Positions 29,805 to 37,873 of a stretch of 64,000 bases of DNA are shown here, piece by piece. The stretch is from positions 1,550,001 to 1,614,000 of the forward strand of contig NZ_CP056087.1 in NCBI RefSeq assembly GCF_001839655.2, given 5' to 3'. Every line of letters starts with the position of its first letter. Within the stretch, counting starts at the first letter, position 1. The notes under the pieces are model-generated. The model was not told where the DNA came from and searched no databases. It was given only the letters and a program-made list of their open reading frames with translations. This DNA comes from Pseudomonas argentinensis. GTDB lineage: Bacteria > Pseudomonadota > Gammaproteobacteria > Pseudomonadales > Pseudomonadaceae. Made by a program: the position numbers and the translations under genes.

Positions 29805-29834
29805 AAAAGGGACGCCGAGGCGTCCCTTTTTCGT
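29805..29834. terminator. Bidirectional terminator between lipB and lipA
   Basis: AAAAGGGACGC and GCGTCCCTTTT form an 11-bp stem with a CGAG loop. A-rich and T-rich flanks on both sides give a U-tract in either direction, suiting the convergent genes. Confidence 0.88.
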
Positions 29835-29869
29835 TTGTCCGGTTGGCCGAAGGCTCAACCAGAGCGTAC

Positions 29870-30922
29870 TCAGTTGACGTTGAGCGTGGGGATCAGGCTG
29901 CTGTCGAGCTGCTGGCCCGGCACCGGCACCGGTGCGGCGAGGCCCAGGTTGTTCTTCTCGAACACCTTGTCGGCGCGATAGCTGGAGCGCACCAGCGGGC
30001 CGGCCGCCACTTCCATGAAGCCCATCTGCAGGCCGATGTCGCGGAAGCGATTGAATTCGTCCGGGCTTACCCAGCGCTTGACCGGCAGGTGGTTGCGGGT
30101 CGGCTGCAGATACTGGCCTAGGGTAAGGATATCCACGCCCACGGCGCGCATGTCCTGCATGGCCTCGAACACTTCGTCGTCGGTCTCGCCCAGGCCGAGC
30201 ATCAGGCTGGTCTTGGTGAGCACGTCGGGGCGATGGTGCTTGGCATGGGCCAGCACGTCGAGGGTCTTGCGGTAGCCGGCGCGCGGGTCGCGTACTTCGC
30301 GGGTCAGGCGGTTGACCGTCTCGACGTTCTGGGCGAACACCTCGAGGCCGGAGTCCACCACGCGCTCGATGCATGCCAGGTCGCCGTCGAAGTCCGGCGT
30401 CAGGGCTTCGACCACCACCTGCGGGGTGTTGGCCTTGATCGCCTGAACGCAGGCGGCGTAGTGCGCGGCGCCACCGTCGGGCAGGTCATCGCGGTCCACC
30501 GAGGTCAACACGATGTAACGCAGGGCCATCAGCTCCACCGACTTGGCGGTGTTCTGCGGCTCTTCCTGGTCCAGCCAGCCGTTCGGGTTGCCGGTGTCCA
30601 CCGCACAGAAGCGGCAGGCACGGGTGCACACCGAGCCCATCAGCATGATGGTGGCCGTGCCGTTGGACCAGCACTCGCCCATGTTCGGGCAGTGCGATTC
30701 CTGGCAGACGGTGCTCAGGCGGTGCTCACCGACGTTACGCTTGACCGCTTCGAAACGGCTGCCGCCCGGTGCCTTGACCCGCAACCAGCTCGGCTTGGGT
30801 TCGTACACCTTGGCTTCGGTCGAGGCGCGGCGCTTCTGGCCGTCCTTGATGGCGGTAATACCCTGCGCGGTACGGAATTTGTCGCCGCTGGCAACGGGCT
30901 TCTGGGGGGCAGTATCGGACAT
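29870..30922 (-). CDS. lipA: Lipoyl synthase
   Basis: A 350-residue radical-SAM enzyme inserting sulphur at C6 and C8 of octanoyl groups. The auxiliary cluster cysteines are C73, C78 and C84 in [12 protein letters not shown], and the radical-SAM cluster is C99, C103 and C106 in CTRACRFC. The C-terminal RSSYRAD with its conserved serine is present. Its product acts on the octanoyl groups attached by LipB. Monocistronic and convergent with lipB. Confidence 0.97.
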   Translation of the reverse strand: MSDTAPQKPVASGDKFRTAQGITAIKDGQKRRASTEAKVYEPKPSWLRVKAPGGSRFEAVKRNVGEHRLSTVCQESHCPNMGECWSNGTATIMLMGSVCTRACRFCAVDTGNPNGWLDQEEPQNTAKSVELMALRYIVLTSVDRDDLPDGGAAHYAACVQAIKANTPQVVVEALTPDFDGDLACIERVVDSGLEVFAQNVETVNRLTREVRDPRAGYRKTLDVLAHAKHHRPDVLTKTSLMLGLGETDDEVFEAMQDMRAVGVDILTLGQYLQPTRNHLPVKRWVSPDEFNRFRDIGLQMGFMEVAAGPLVRSSYRADKVFEKNNLGLAAPVPVPGQQLDSSLIPTLNVN

Positions 30923-31049
30923 CGAAAATCTCGGCTCCGGTAGGGGCTGCGGTGGCGGGTGGGCAGCTTTTGGCCGCCGCGCAGTGTATCACACCGCTCC
31001 GCGGCAAGCGCCTGAGCGTGCGCCCCTGGCCGGACTGTTGCATCGGCAC

Positions 31050-31445
31050 TCAGGCGGTGGGCAGCTTGGCGATCACCTTGATCTCGAACTGGAAACCGTA
31101 CAGCCAGGTCACGCCCACGCAGGTGATGTTCGGAAAAGGCGCCTGGCCCCAATACTCGGGCACCACTTCCCAGATGGTCTCGAAGCGCTCTTCGGGGTTG
31201 ACGATAAATACCGTCACGTCGACCACGTCGTCGAAGCTGCAGTCGGCGGCCGCGAGCACCGCATTGAGGTTCTCGAAGGCCAGGCGAACCTGGGCCTTGA
31301 GTTCCGGCTCGGGGGAGCCGTCCGGCCGGCTGCCCACCTGGCCGGATACGAACAGCAGGCCGTTGGAGCGCACCGCCGGTGAATAGCGATTGCGCTCGTA
31401 AAGGGCCTGGCGGCCGGCGGGGAAAACCACGTCGCGAGTTGTCAT
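31050..31445 (-). CDS. RidA/YjgF family protein
   Basis: A 131-residue RidA-fold protein (RYSPAVRSNGLLFVSGQVG, then FENLNAVLAAADCSFDDVVDVTVFI). Archetypal RidA hydrolyses reactive enamine/imine intermediates and uses an Arg near position 105; here the corresponding region reads FPNITCVGVTWLYG with no Arg, so it belongs to a divergent subgroup whose activity may differ. The start at 31445 has AGGAG upstream. It is divergent from a LysR gene that may regulate it. Confidence 0.85.
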   Translation of the reverse strand: MTTRDVVFPAGRQALYERNRYSPAVRSNGLLFVSGQVGSRPDGSPEPELKAQVRLAFENLNAVLAAADCSFDDVVDVTVFIVNPEERFETIWEVVPEYWGQAPFPNITCVGVTWLYGFQFEIKVIAKLPTA

Positions 31446-31572
31446 GTCGTCTCCTCTGGGCCTCTGGGCCCTTTCAAGTGATGAGTTCACTTTAGAAACG
31501 CAGGGGTGCTGGATAAACCGCTCACTTCGATCAACACTGTTTGCAAATTCCAAACAATCATCGGTGGAGCTG

Positions 31573-32499
31573 ATGGATCGATTCGATGCGATGCGCGCCT
31601 TTGCCCGGGTGGTGGAGACGGGCAGCTTCACCAAGGCCGCCGACACCCTGCACATGAGCAAGACCAGCGTGACCCAGCTGGTGCAGCAGCTCGAGGCGCG
31701 CTTGCGCGTGCGCCTGCTGAATCGCACCACCCGCAAGGTGGCGGTGACCGCCGACGGGGCCGCCTATTACGAGCGCGTGGTGCGCCTGCTCGCCGACATG
31801 GACGACGCCGAGACCAGCCTGTCGGACGCCAGCAGCCAGCCGCGCGGGCGTTTGCGCGTCGATGTGCCCAGCCCGTTCGCGGGGATGATCCTGGTGCCCT
31901 CGCTGGCGGCCTTTCATGCCCGCTACCCGGATATCCAGCTCGACCTGGGCGCCAGTGACCGCCTCGTCGACCTGCTGGGCGAGAACGTCGATTGCGTGAT
32001 CCGCGGCGGGGAGATCACCGATCAGTCGTTGATGGCCCGCCGCGTCGGCGATCTGCGTTCCGGGGTCTATGCCGCGCCAGCTTACCTGCAGCGCTGCGGT
32101 ACGCCGCTGCACCCGCAGGAGCTGGTCGACAGCCACCACCGCATCGTCGGCTTCAAGCGCGCGCGAGCCGGCAAGCTGTTTTCCTACCGTATGCAGCGCG
32201 GCCCCGAACGCCTGGAGGTCGAAGGCCGTTACGTGCTGGCGGTGGACGACGGCAATGCCTACCTGGCCGCCGGGCTGGCTGGGCTGGGTGTGCTCTGGCT
32301 GCCCACCTACATGGCCGATGAGCACGTGCAGCGCGGCGAGCTGGTCGCCGTGTTCACGGATTGGCAGTTCGAGCCGATGCCCATGTATATCGCCTACCCG
32401 CCCAACCGCCACGTCAGTACCAAGCTGCGGGTGTTCATCGAATGGATCGTCGAGCTTATGGCGCTGCACGCGCCGGTGATCGACCGCAGCGGTCGCTGA
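31573..32499 (+). CDS. LysR-family transcriptional regulator
   Basis: A 308-residue LysR protein: helix-turn-helix in residues 1-60 (MDRFDAMRAFARVVETGSFTKAAD with KTSVTQLVQQLE), then an effector domain with DCVIRGGEITDQSLMARRVGDL, as in the large CrgA/DsdC-like subgroup. GGTGGAG precedes the ATG at 31573. The frame upstream of this start overlaps the promoter region and was rejected. The likely target is the divergent RidA-like gene. Confidence 0.9.
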   Translation: MDRFDAMRAFARVVETGSFTKAADTLHMSKTSVTQLVQQLEARLRVRLLNRTTRKVAVTADGAAYYERVVRLLADMDDAETSLSDASSQPRGRLRVDVPSPFAGMILVPSLAAFHARYPDIQLDLGASDRLVDLLGENVDCVIRGGEITDQSLMARRVGDLRSGVYAAPAYLQRCGTPLHPQELVDSHHRIVGFKRARAGKLFSYRMQRGPERLEVEGRYVLAVDDGNAYLAAGLAGLGVLWLPTYMADEHVQRGELVAVFTDWQFEPMPMYIAYPPNRHVSTKLRVFIEWIVELMALHAPVIDRSGR

Positions 32500-32599
32500 G
32501 CCACCGGGCCGGCGGCCCGGGCGATCCCACGGCCCGACGCCCCGGATAGTGGCGGCTTTGCGGTAAACTGCGCACCCGTTCCGCCAGAACCTTCGCTGC

Positions 32600-33208
32600 A
32601 TGTCCCGACCTAAACGCCCCGCCCCGCGCCCCCTTCGTGTGGCCAAGGCCCTGCCTGCCGAGCCACGGCTGATCATGCTGAACAAGCCGTTCGACGTGCT
32701 GACCCAGTTCAACGACGACCAGGGCCGCGCCACGCTCAAGGATTTCGTCGCCGTACCCGGCGTCTATCCGGCCGGGCGGCTCGACCGTGACAGCGAAGGC
32801 TTGCTGCTGCTGACCAACGACGGTGGCCTGCAGGCGAAAATCGCCGATCCCAGGCACAAACTGGCCAAAACCTACTGGGTGCAGGTGGAAGGCGAGCCCA
32901 GTGTCGAGCAGCTGGAGCAGTTGCGCGACGGCGTGCAGCTAAACGATGGGCCGACGCTGCCCGCCGAGGCGCGGCTGCTGGACGAACCCGAGCTGTGGCC
33001 ACGCAACCCGCCGGTACGCTTTCGCAAGACTGTGCCCACCAGTTGGCTGGAACTGGTGATCCGCGAAGGTCGCAACCGTCAGGTGCGGCGCATGACGGCA
33101 GCGGTCGGCTTGCCGACCCTGCGCCTGGTGCGGGTGCGTATCGGCCCCTGGTCGCTGGATGGCTTGCTGCCGGGCGAATGGCGCGACCTGCCACCCAGTC
33201 TCAGGTAA
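32600..33208 (+). CDS. rluE: rRNA large-subunit pseudouridine synthase E-like
   Basis: A 202-residue RsuA/RluE-type pseudouridine synthase without an S4 domain. The catalytic Asp62 is in [26 protein letters not shown] and [25 protein letters not shown] are the other family blocks. RluE modifies U2457 of 23S rRNA. The basic, proline-rich N-terminus ([15 protein letters not shown]) is slightly unusual. It stands alone. Confidence 0.9.
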   Translation: MSRPKRPAPRPLRVAKALPAEPRLIMLNKPFDVLTQFNDDQGRATLKDFVAVPGVYPAGRLDRDSEGLLLLTNDGGLQAKIADPRHKLAKTYWVQVEGEPSVEQLEQLRDGVQLNDGPTLPAEARLLDEPELWPRNPPVRFRKTVPTSWLELVIREGRNRQVRRMTAAVGLPTLRLVRVRIGPWSLDGLLPGEWRDLPPSLR

Positions 33209-33229
33209 GCAGATCGGCTGGCCTGCGTC

Positions 33230-33628
33230 TCAGGCCTCGTAGCCCGCCTTGATCACGCTGATGCCCTTGATCAGCACTTCGCGCCAGCCTTGCAAAGCGG
33301 CCGCATCGGCGTGCTTGTCGTGCTCCATGATGGTCTTGAGCAGCGCCTCCAGCCACAGGTCGTAAAGCTCCGGGCGGATGTCCATGGCGGTGCGCGCATG
33401 GGTGCAGCCCAGGGCACGCAGCTTGGTGTCCGGCATGCCGCGGGCGTGCATCACCAGATTGAGAATGCCCTGACGCAGCAGCAATTTCTGCGCAGCCATG
33501 TCGGTGTTGGCGAACTTCTCGCGCACGGCCGGCGAACTGTCAAGGAAATACCGGTAGAAATCGTTGAAAAAGGCCGGGCTGGCACAGCAGCGTCCGTAAC
33601 TCTGCATGACGCGGTCAGTGGCGTTCAT
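33230..33628 (-). CDS. Globin-like protein
   Basis: A 132-residue single-domain globin (SYGRCCASPAFFNDFYRYFLDSSPAVREKFANTDM, all-helical, with a HARGMP segment near the expected proximal His). Relatives in Pseudomonas are annotated globin; roles in oxygen or NO sensing are unproven. The start at 33628 has GGAGAAAC directly upstream; in-frame ATGs at 33640 and 33655 are less likely. Just downstream of the broken DUF2788 gene on the same strand. Confidence 0.82.
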   Translation of the reverse strand: MNATDRVMQSYGRCCASPAFFNDFYRYFLDSSPAVREKFANTDMAAQKLLLRQGILNLVMHARGMPDTKLRALGCTHARTAMDIRPELYDLWLEALLKTIMEHDKHADAAALQGWREVLIKGISVIKAGYEA

Positions 33629-33690
33629 GTGTTTCTCCATGGGGGTAGCAGACAAGGCAATGCGGCGGGCGCCGCGATTGTTTTTTTGGT

Positions 33691-33884
33691 TCAGACGCCT
33701 CCCAGGCCGGCGATGACCAGGCCCTTGATAAGAAAGCCGAGCACCCCGAGACCCAGGGCGAAGAACAGGATGAAGGTGCCGAATCGGCCGGCGCAGGAAT
33801 TTTTCGTCCGATAAAGGCCATGAACAGCACCAGCCCGCCGACCAGCAGGGTCATCATCAGCGCTTCGAAAAACTCGGGTTCCAT
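33691..33884 (-). pseudogene. DUF2788 small membrane protein gene, frameshifted
   Basis: From ATG at 33884 the frame reads MEPEFFEALMMTLLVGGLVL then FMAFIGRK, a DUF2788-type N-terminus. The rest of the family pattern (AGRFGTFILFFALGLGVLGF and the C-terminal helix, stop at 33691) lies in the -1 frame. The break is at a run of five A on the coding strand, about 33801-33805; adding one A joins both halves into a 64-residue two-helix protein. DUF2788 proteins usually have a few more residues between the helices, so a longer deletion is also possible. Either a true mutation, a base-calling error, or a recoding site. Confidence 0.65.
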
Positions 33885-33911
33885 CCTGCTCTCGGCGGCG
33901 ATCCATAAGGT

Positions 33912-33931
33912 GCCGCCTGGGTGCAGGCGGC
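33912..33931 (-). terminator. Possible terminator after the Lrp-type gene
   Basis: GCCGCCTG and CAGGCGGC form a perfect 8-bp stem with a 4-base loop between the Lrp gene and the DUF2788 remnant. The T-tract is poor, so a processing or stability role is equally possible. Confidence 0.4.
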
Positions 33932-34003
33932 AAGGCACAACAAAGGTGTGGATATTACCTGTTTGCTGGCCCGTATGCGTAGCGGGCCAATGGTCGTATG
34001 GTC

Positions 34004-34483
34004 TCAGCCACGCAGGTGCTGCAGGGGAAGTTGGGTGCTGGAAAGAATCTGCTGCAGCACGAAGCTGGAGCGCACGCTGGACACGCCATCGATACGGGTC
34101 AGGGTGCCGAGCAGCAGCTTCTGGTAATGATCCATGTCGGGCACCACCACCTTGAGCTGGTAGTCGGCGTCCATCCCGGTGACCAGGCAGCACTCCAGTA
34201 CTTCCGGGCATTTGCGGATCTCTGCCTGAAAATGCTCGAAGCGCTCGGGGGTGTGCCGGTCCATGCCGATCAGCACGTAGGCGGTCAGGGTCAGCCCCAG
34301 CTGGCGGCGATCGAGCAGCGCGACCTGGCCGGTGATATAGCCGTCGTCCTCCAGTTGCTTGACGCGGCGCGAACAGGGCGAGGGCGACAGGCCGATACGC
34401 TCGGCCAGTTCCTGATTGGACAGCGTCGCATCGCGCTGCAGTTCGGCGAGAATGTTCAGGTCATAGCGATCAAGTTTGTTCAT
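34004..34483 (-). CDS. Lrp/AsnC family transcriptional regulator
   Basis: A 159-residue Lrp-type protein: N-terminal helix-turn-helix (LDRYDLNILAELQRDATLSNQELAERIGLSPSPCSRRVK) and C-terminal RAM ligand domain (CCLVTGMDADYQLKVVVPDMDHY). The start at 34483 gives the standard N-terminus. Its upstream AT-rich region carries three copies of AGCAATC and faces a probable RNA gene. Targets are unknown; it is not part of the lactate operon, whose last gene points towards it. Confidence 0.92.
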   Translation of the reverse strand: MNKLDRYDLNILAELQRDATLSNQELAERIGLSPSPCSRRVKQLEDDGYITGQVALLDRRQLGLTLTAYVLIGMDRHTPERFEHFQAEIRKCPEVLECCLVTGMDADYQLKVVVPDMDHYQKLLLGTLTRIDGVSSVRSSFVLQQILSSTQLPLQHLRG

Positions 34484-34504
34484 GATTGATTGGTTTCGTT
34501 GTTT

Positions 34505-34575
34505 GATTGCTGTGAATTTTACTTTGTTAATAAATAATTGCGTAATTGAGGTGCTGTTTAGCAATCTTAGCAATC
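34505..34575. promoter_or_regulatory. AGCAATC repeats in an AT-rich control region, candidate operator
   Basis: TTAGCAATC occurs twice in perfect tandem (34558-34566, 34567-34575), and the inverse GATTGCT occurs at 34505-34511. The stretch between is unusually AT-rich for this genome. Repeats of this spacing upstream of an Lrp-type gene could be its binding sites, or sites controlling the RNA to the right. No data beyond sequence. Confidence 0.4.
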
Positions 34576-34584
34576 TTTTGTCGC

Positions 34585-34797
34585 GGCCGTGGGCGTAATC
34601 TTTACCTCAGTTTCACGGCCCGGACGACAGGTCCACCCGGCTCGCCCAATCAGGAGAGCTGGCGCCGCCGACCCTACCGGGTCGTCGCGGCACCCGGGTT
34701 CGCACTGCCCAACCAGGCGGGCGAGGAAAGCGGCGACAGAATTGCCAGCACAGGACATTTACGAAAGGGGAGGCCGAGAGGTCTCCCCTTTCTTCTT
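34585..34797 (+). ncRNA. Putative structured small RNA with intrinsic terminator
   Basis: The longest gene-free stretch of the window (34484-34843) contains nested perfect pairings: GGCCGTG/CACGGCC (34585-34591 with 34614-34620); GGAC/GTCC (34622-34634); CTCGCCC/GGGCGAG (34641-34647 with 34719-34725) enclosing CGACCC-TACC-GGGTCG (34669-34684) on a GCCGC/GCGGC base; and a 12-bp GAGA-loop hairpin (34764-34791) followed on the + strand by TTTCTTCTTG. No credible ORF fits. The fold and terminator suggest a + strand RNA of about 200 bases; strand and 5' end are inferred. I do not recognise a known riboswitch or small-RNA family. Confidence 0.5.
34764..34797. terminator. Strong hairpin terminator downstream of dld and of the putative RNA
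   Basis: AAAGGGGAGGCC and GGTCTCCCCTTT pair over 12 positions (one G-T) around a GAGA loop. On the + strand it is followed by CTTCTT; on the - strand by CGT after the TTT of the stem. It can end the + strand RNA and the convergent lldP-lldD-dld transcript. Confidence 0.75.
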
Positions 34798-34843
34798 GTG
34801 CGCGGAATAATTGCGCTGCGGTCGCGGTAACACGGCCGATAGC

Positions 34844-36550
34844 TCAGTGCCCGCCGCAGCACTCTTGCCAATGCTTGTTCTTCGACGTCTGGCCGATGCC
34901 CGGGTTGAAGCTGTTGGTCGGGTCCAGCTTGCGGTAGAAGCCCGCCAGCGCCGGTTTGGCGACATACAGATGGCCCACGTTGTGCTCGGCCGGGTATTCG
35001 GCGCGACGCTCGTCGAGCAGCCTCCACATGGCGTGTTCCATGGCGATCGGGTCGACGCCCTTCTTGATGATGTAGTCCTGGTGGAACACGTGGCAGAAGA
35101 AGTGCCCGTAGTAGAGCTTGTGGATGATCTGCTCTTCCATTTCCGCCGGCAGGCTTTCCACCCAGTCGCGGTCGTTGCGGCGCAGGGCGATATCCAGGGC
35201 GAGAATGTCCTCGACGCTGCCGGGGTGCGCCTCGCGGTAGCGAATTGCCGCGCCGGCGATGGCGAAGCGGTGCAGGAAGGCCTTGCGACCTTCCTCGGCA
35301 TCGCACTCGAAAAAGGCGCCCGTGCTATCGGCGGCAAAATAATCGTTCAGAAAGCGCCGGGTTTCTTCCAGGCTGTCGTTGGCCACGCGGATCATCAGGT
35401 GATGCTCGAAGCGTTCACGGTAGTCACGCATGCGCGGCGGCAGGTGGCTGGGCAAGAGGTTCATCGCCAGCTGGATGAGGCGGTCGCTGACGCCGCGCAG
35501 GCCGAAACGCTCGAAGAAGCCGTCGACCCGGCTTTTCAGGGCGAAGGCGGCCGGCACCCTGGCGGTGCCGAAGCGGTCGATCAGCAGAAAGGTATCCTTG
35601 CCGTACTTCTCACCGATGTCGAACGCGGTGCGATGGATGTACTCGCCGGCAATCGGCAGGCTCGGCAGCCGGTTGAGCAGGTGGCGGCGTACCTCGGTCA
35701 GGTCGTCCGCGGCATTGGTGCCGATATAGAAGACCGTGCTCGGCTCCTTGGGGAAGGTATCCAGGCGCACGGCGAACAGGCACAGCTTGCCGGCCGAGCC
35801 GGAGGCTTCGAACAGCCGTGACGGGTCGGCATTGAAACGTGCCGGGGTGTCGGCATCGACGTCGCGCACATGCTCGCCGTAGCGCTGGTCCGAGGCCCTG
35901 CCGGCCGCCTCGTTGCTGACCTGGTGCGGGCTGTAGTCGCCACGCTGCAGACGGGTGAGGATCTCCTCGGGGCTGTTGCCCAGGTCGATACCCAGGTGGT
36001 TGACCAGCTCCAGAGAGCCGTCTTCCCTTACCTGTGCATAGAGCGCCAGTTCGGTGTAGGCCGGCCCGCGGCGCACCAGCGAACCGCCCGAGTTGTTGCA
36101 CACGCCGCCCAGTACAGAGGCGCCGATGCACGACGAGCCAATCACCGAATGGGGCTCGCGGCCCAGGGGCGCCAGGGCCTGCTCCAGGCGATCGAGGGTG
36201 GCGCCGGGCAGACAGACCACCTGCTCGCCTTCGTTGATCAGCTGCACATCGGTGATGCGCAGGGTGTTGATCAGTACGATCTCGCGGTCGTAGCCGTTGC
36301 CATCCGGTGTCGAGCCGCCAGTCAGGCCGGTGTTGGCCGCCTGCATGATGACGATGCGGTCGGCGGCCACAGCGGCTTCCAGCACGCGCCACTGCTCCAG
36401 CAAGGTGCCGGGGCGTACCACGGCCAACACCTCGCCTTCGCCGGTGCGGTGGCCCTTGCGAAAGCGCCGGGTGCGTTGCCCGTCGGTGAGCACATGGTCA
36501 TGGCCGACGGCGTCGCGCAGTTGTTTTAGCAGGGTCTCGCGGCTGATCAT
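34844..36550 (-). CDS. dld: Quinone-dependent D-lactate dehydrogenase
   Basis: A 568-residue peripheral membrane flavoprotein oxidising D-lactate to pyruvate and feeding electrons to quinone. The FAD domain shows MQAANTGLTGGSTPDG (about residues 66-83) and SCIGASVLGGVCNNSGGSLVRRGPAYTE. The C-terminal membrane-binding domain holds YYGHFFCHVFHQDYIIKKG and EHNVGHLY. It starts one base after the lldD stop region and ends the lactate operon, followed by a strong terminator. Confidence 0.95.
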   Translation of the reverse strand: MISRETLLKQLRDAVGHDHVLTDGQRTRRFRKGHRTGEGEVLAVVRPGTLLEQWRVLEAAVAADRIVIMQAANTGLTGGSTPDGNGYDREIVLINTLRITDVQLINEGEQVVCLPGATLDRLEQALAPLGREPHSVIGSSCIGASVLGGVCNNSGGSLVRRGPAYTELALYAQVREDGSLELVNHLGIDLGNSPEEILTRLQRGDYSPHQVSNEAAGRASDQRYGEHVRDVDADTPARFNADPSRLFEASGSAGKLCLFAVRLDTFPKEPSTVFYIGTNAADDLTEVRRHLLNRLPSLPIAGEYIHRTAFDIGEKYGKDTFLLIDRFGTARVPAAFALKSRVDGFFERFGLRGVSDRLIQLAMNLLPSHLPPRMRDYRERFEHHLMIRVANDSLEETRRFLNDYFAADSTGAFFECDAEEGRKAFLHRFAIAGAAIRYREAHPGSVEDILALDIALRRNDRDWVESLPAEMEEQIIHKLYYGHFFCHVFHQDYIIKKGVDPIAMEHAMWRLLDERRAEYPAEHNVGHLYVAKPALAGFYRKLDPTNSFNPGIGQTSKNKHWQECCGGH

Positions 36551-36551
36551 C

Positions 36552-37691
36552 TCAGGGCTCCCGAACCAGTGAATCGGCGCCGATCTCGGCGATCGACTTG
36601 GCACCGGTCAGCACCATGGCCACGCGCATCTCCTTGTCGATCAGGCTCAGCAGGTTGCTTACCCCGGCGCCACCCGCGGCGGCCAGGGCGTAGACGAAGG
36701 CGCGGCCGAGCATCACCGTATCGGCGCCCAGGGCGATCATGCGCACCACGTCGAGGCCGCTGCGGACGCCGGAGTCGGCGAGGATCTTCAGGTCGCCTTT
36801 CACCGCGTCGGCGATGGCCGGCAGGGCGCGGGCGCTGGACAGCACGCCGTCGAGCTGGCGGCCGCCGTGGTTGGAGACCACGATGCCGTCGGCACCGAAG
36901 GCGACCGCATCGCGTGCGTCCTCGGGATCGAGGATGCCCTTGATGACCATCGGCCCGTCCCAGTATTCGCGGATCCATTCCAGGTCCCGCCAGGAAATCG
37001 ACGGGTCGAAATTGGCGCCAAGCCAGCCGATATAGTCGGCCAGCCCGGTCGGGTTGCCGCGATAGGTGGAGATGTTGCCCAGGTCATGGGGCTTGCCCAT
37101 CAGGCCCACGTCCCAGGCCCAGGCCGGATGGGTAAAGGCCTGCAGTATGCGGCGCATGGCGGCGTTCGGCCCGCTCATGCCGGAGTGGGCGTCGCGGTAG
37201 CGGGCGCCGGGGGTTGGCATGTCCACGGTGAATACCAGGGTGGTCACGCCCGCGGCCTTGGCTCGCTCCAGGGCGTTCCTCATGAAGCCGCGGTCTTTCA
37301 GTACATAGAGCTGGAACCACATCGGCCGGCTGATGGCGGGTGCCACTTCCTCGATAGGACAGACCGACACGGTCGACAGCGTGAAGGGGATGCCCTTGTC
37401 CGCCGCCGCCTTGGCCGCCTGCACTTCACCGCGGCGCGCGTACATGCCGGTCAGGCCGACCGGCGCCAGGGCCACCGGCATCGACAGGGTCTCGCCGAAC
37501 AGGGTGGTTTCCAGGCTCAGCTCGGACATGTTCTTCAGCACCCGCTGGCGCAGGGCGATGCCTGCCAGGTCCTCGACGTTGCGCTTGAGGGTGTACTCGG
37601 CATAGGCGCCGCCATCGATGTAGTGGAACAGAAACGGCGGCAAGCGGCGCTGGGCGGCGGCGCGGTAATCGGTGGAGGCAGAAATGATCAT
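36552..37691 (-). CDS. lldD: FMN-dependent L-lactate dehydrogenase
   Basis: A 379-residue alpha-hydroxy-acid oxidase family enzyme oxidising L-lactate to pyruvate at the membrane. [18 protein letters not shown] opens the TIM barrel; the catalytic His lies in [11 protein letters not shown], with the FMN-phosphate loop [13 protein letters not shown] following. The start at 37691 gives the normal N-terminus [14 protein letters not shown]. Located between lldP and dld, with 182 bases to lldP. Confidence 0.96.
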   Translation of the reverse strand: MIISASTDYRAAAQRRLPPFLFHYIDGGAYAEYTLKRNVEDLAGIALRQRVLKNMSELSLETTLFGETLSMPVALAPVGLTGMYARRGEVQAAKAAADKGIPFTLSTVSVCPIEEVAPAISRPMWFQLYVLKDRGFMRNALERAKAAGVTTLVFTVDMPTPGARYRDAHSGMSGPNAAMRRILQAFTHPAWAWDVGLMGKPHDLGNISTYRGNPTGLADYIGWLGANFDPSISWRDLEWIREYWDGPMVIKGILDPEDARDAVAFGADGIVVSNHGGRQLDGVLSSARALPAIADAVKGDLKILADSGVRSGLDVVRMIALGADTVMLGRAFVYALAAAGGAGVSNLLSLIDKEMRVAMVLTGAKSIAEIGADSLVREP

Positions 37692-37873
37692 GGGCTCTAT
37701 TCCCTGTCTGGGCTGACGCTTCACGGCGGCAGCGACAAAGCCCGGACACTGTCGCGGGCTTTGGGTGTGTAGCACGCCCTGGGTCAGGGCGCTGGGTTCG
37801 CAGCTGATATGCAGCGTTCAATGTCTCTGGCTAACTTGCGAGCCGGCAGGCCGACGCGCAGCTGCTCGCATAA

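Noticed and set aside
34589..34810. A 73-codon frame within the structured RNA region
   Set aside because: Arg/Pro/Ala-rich with no known pattern, and it reads through the terminator hairpin; RNA structure explains the region better.
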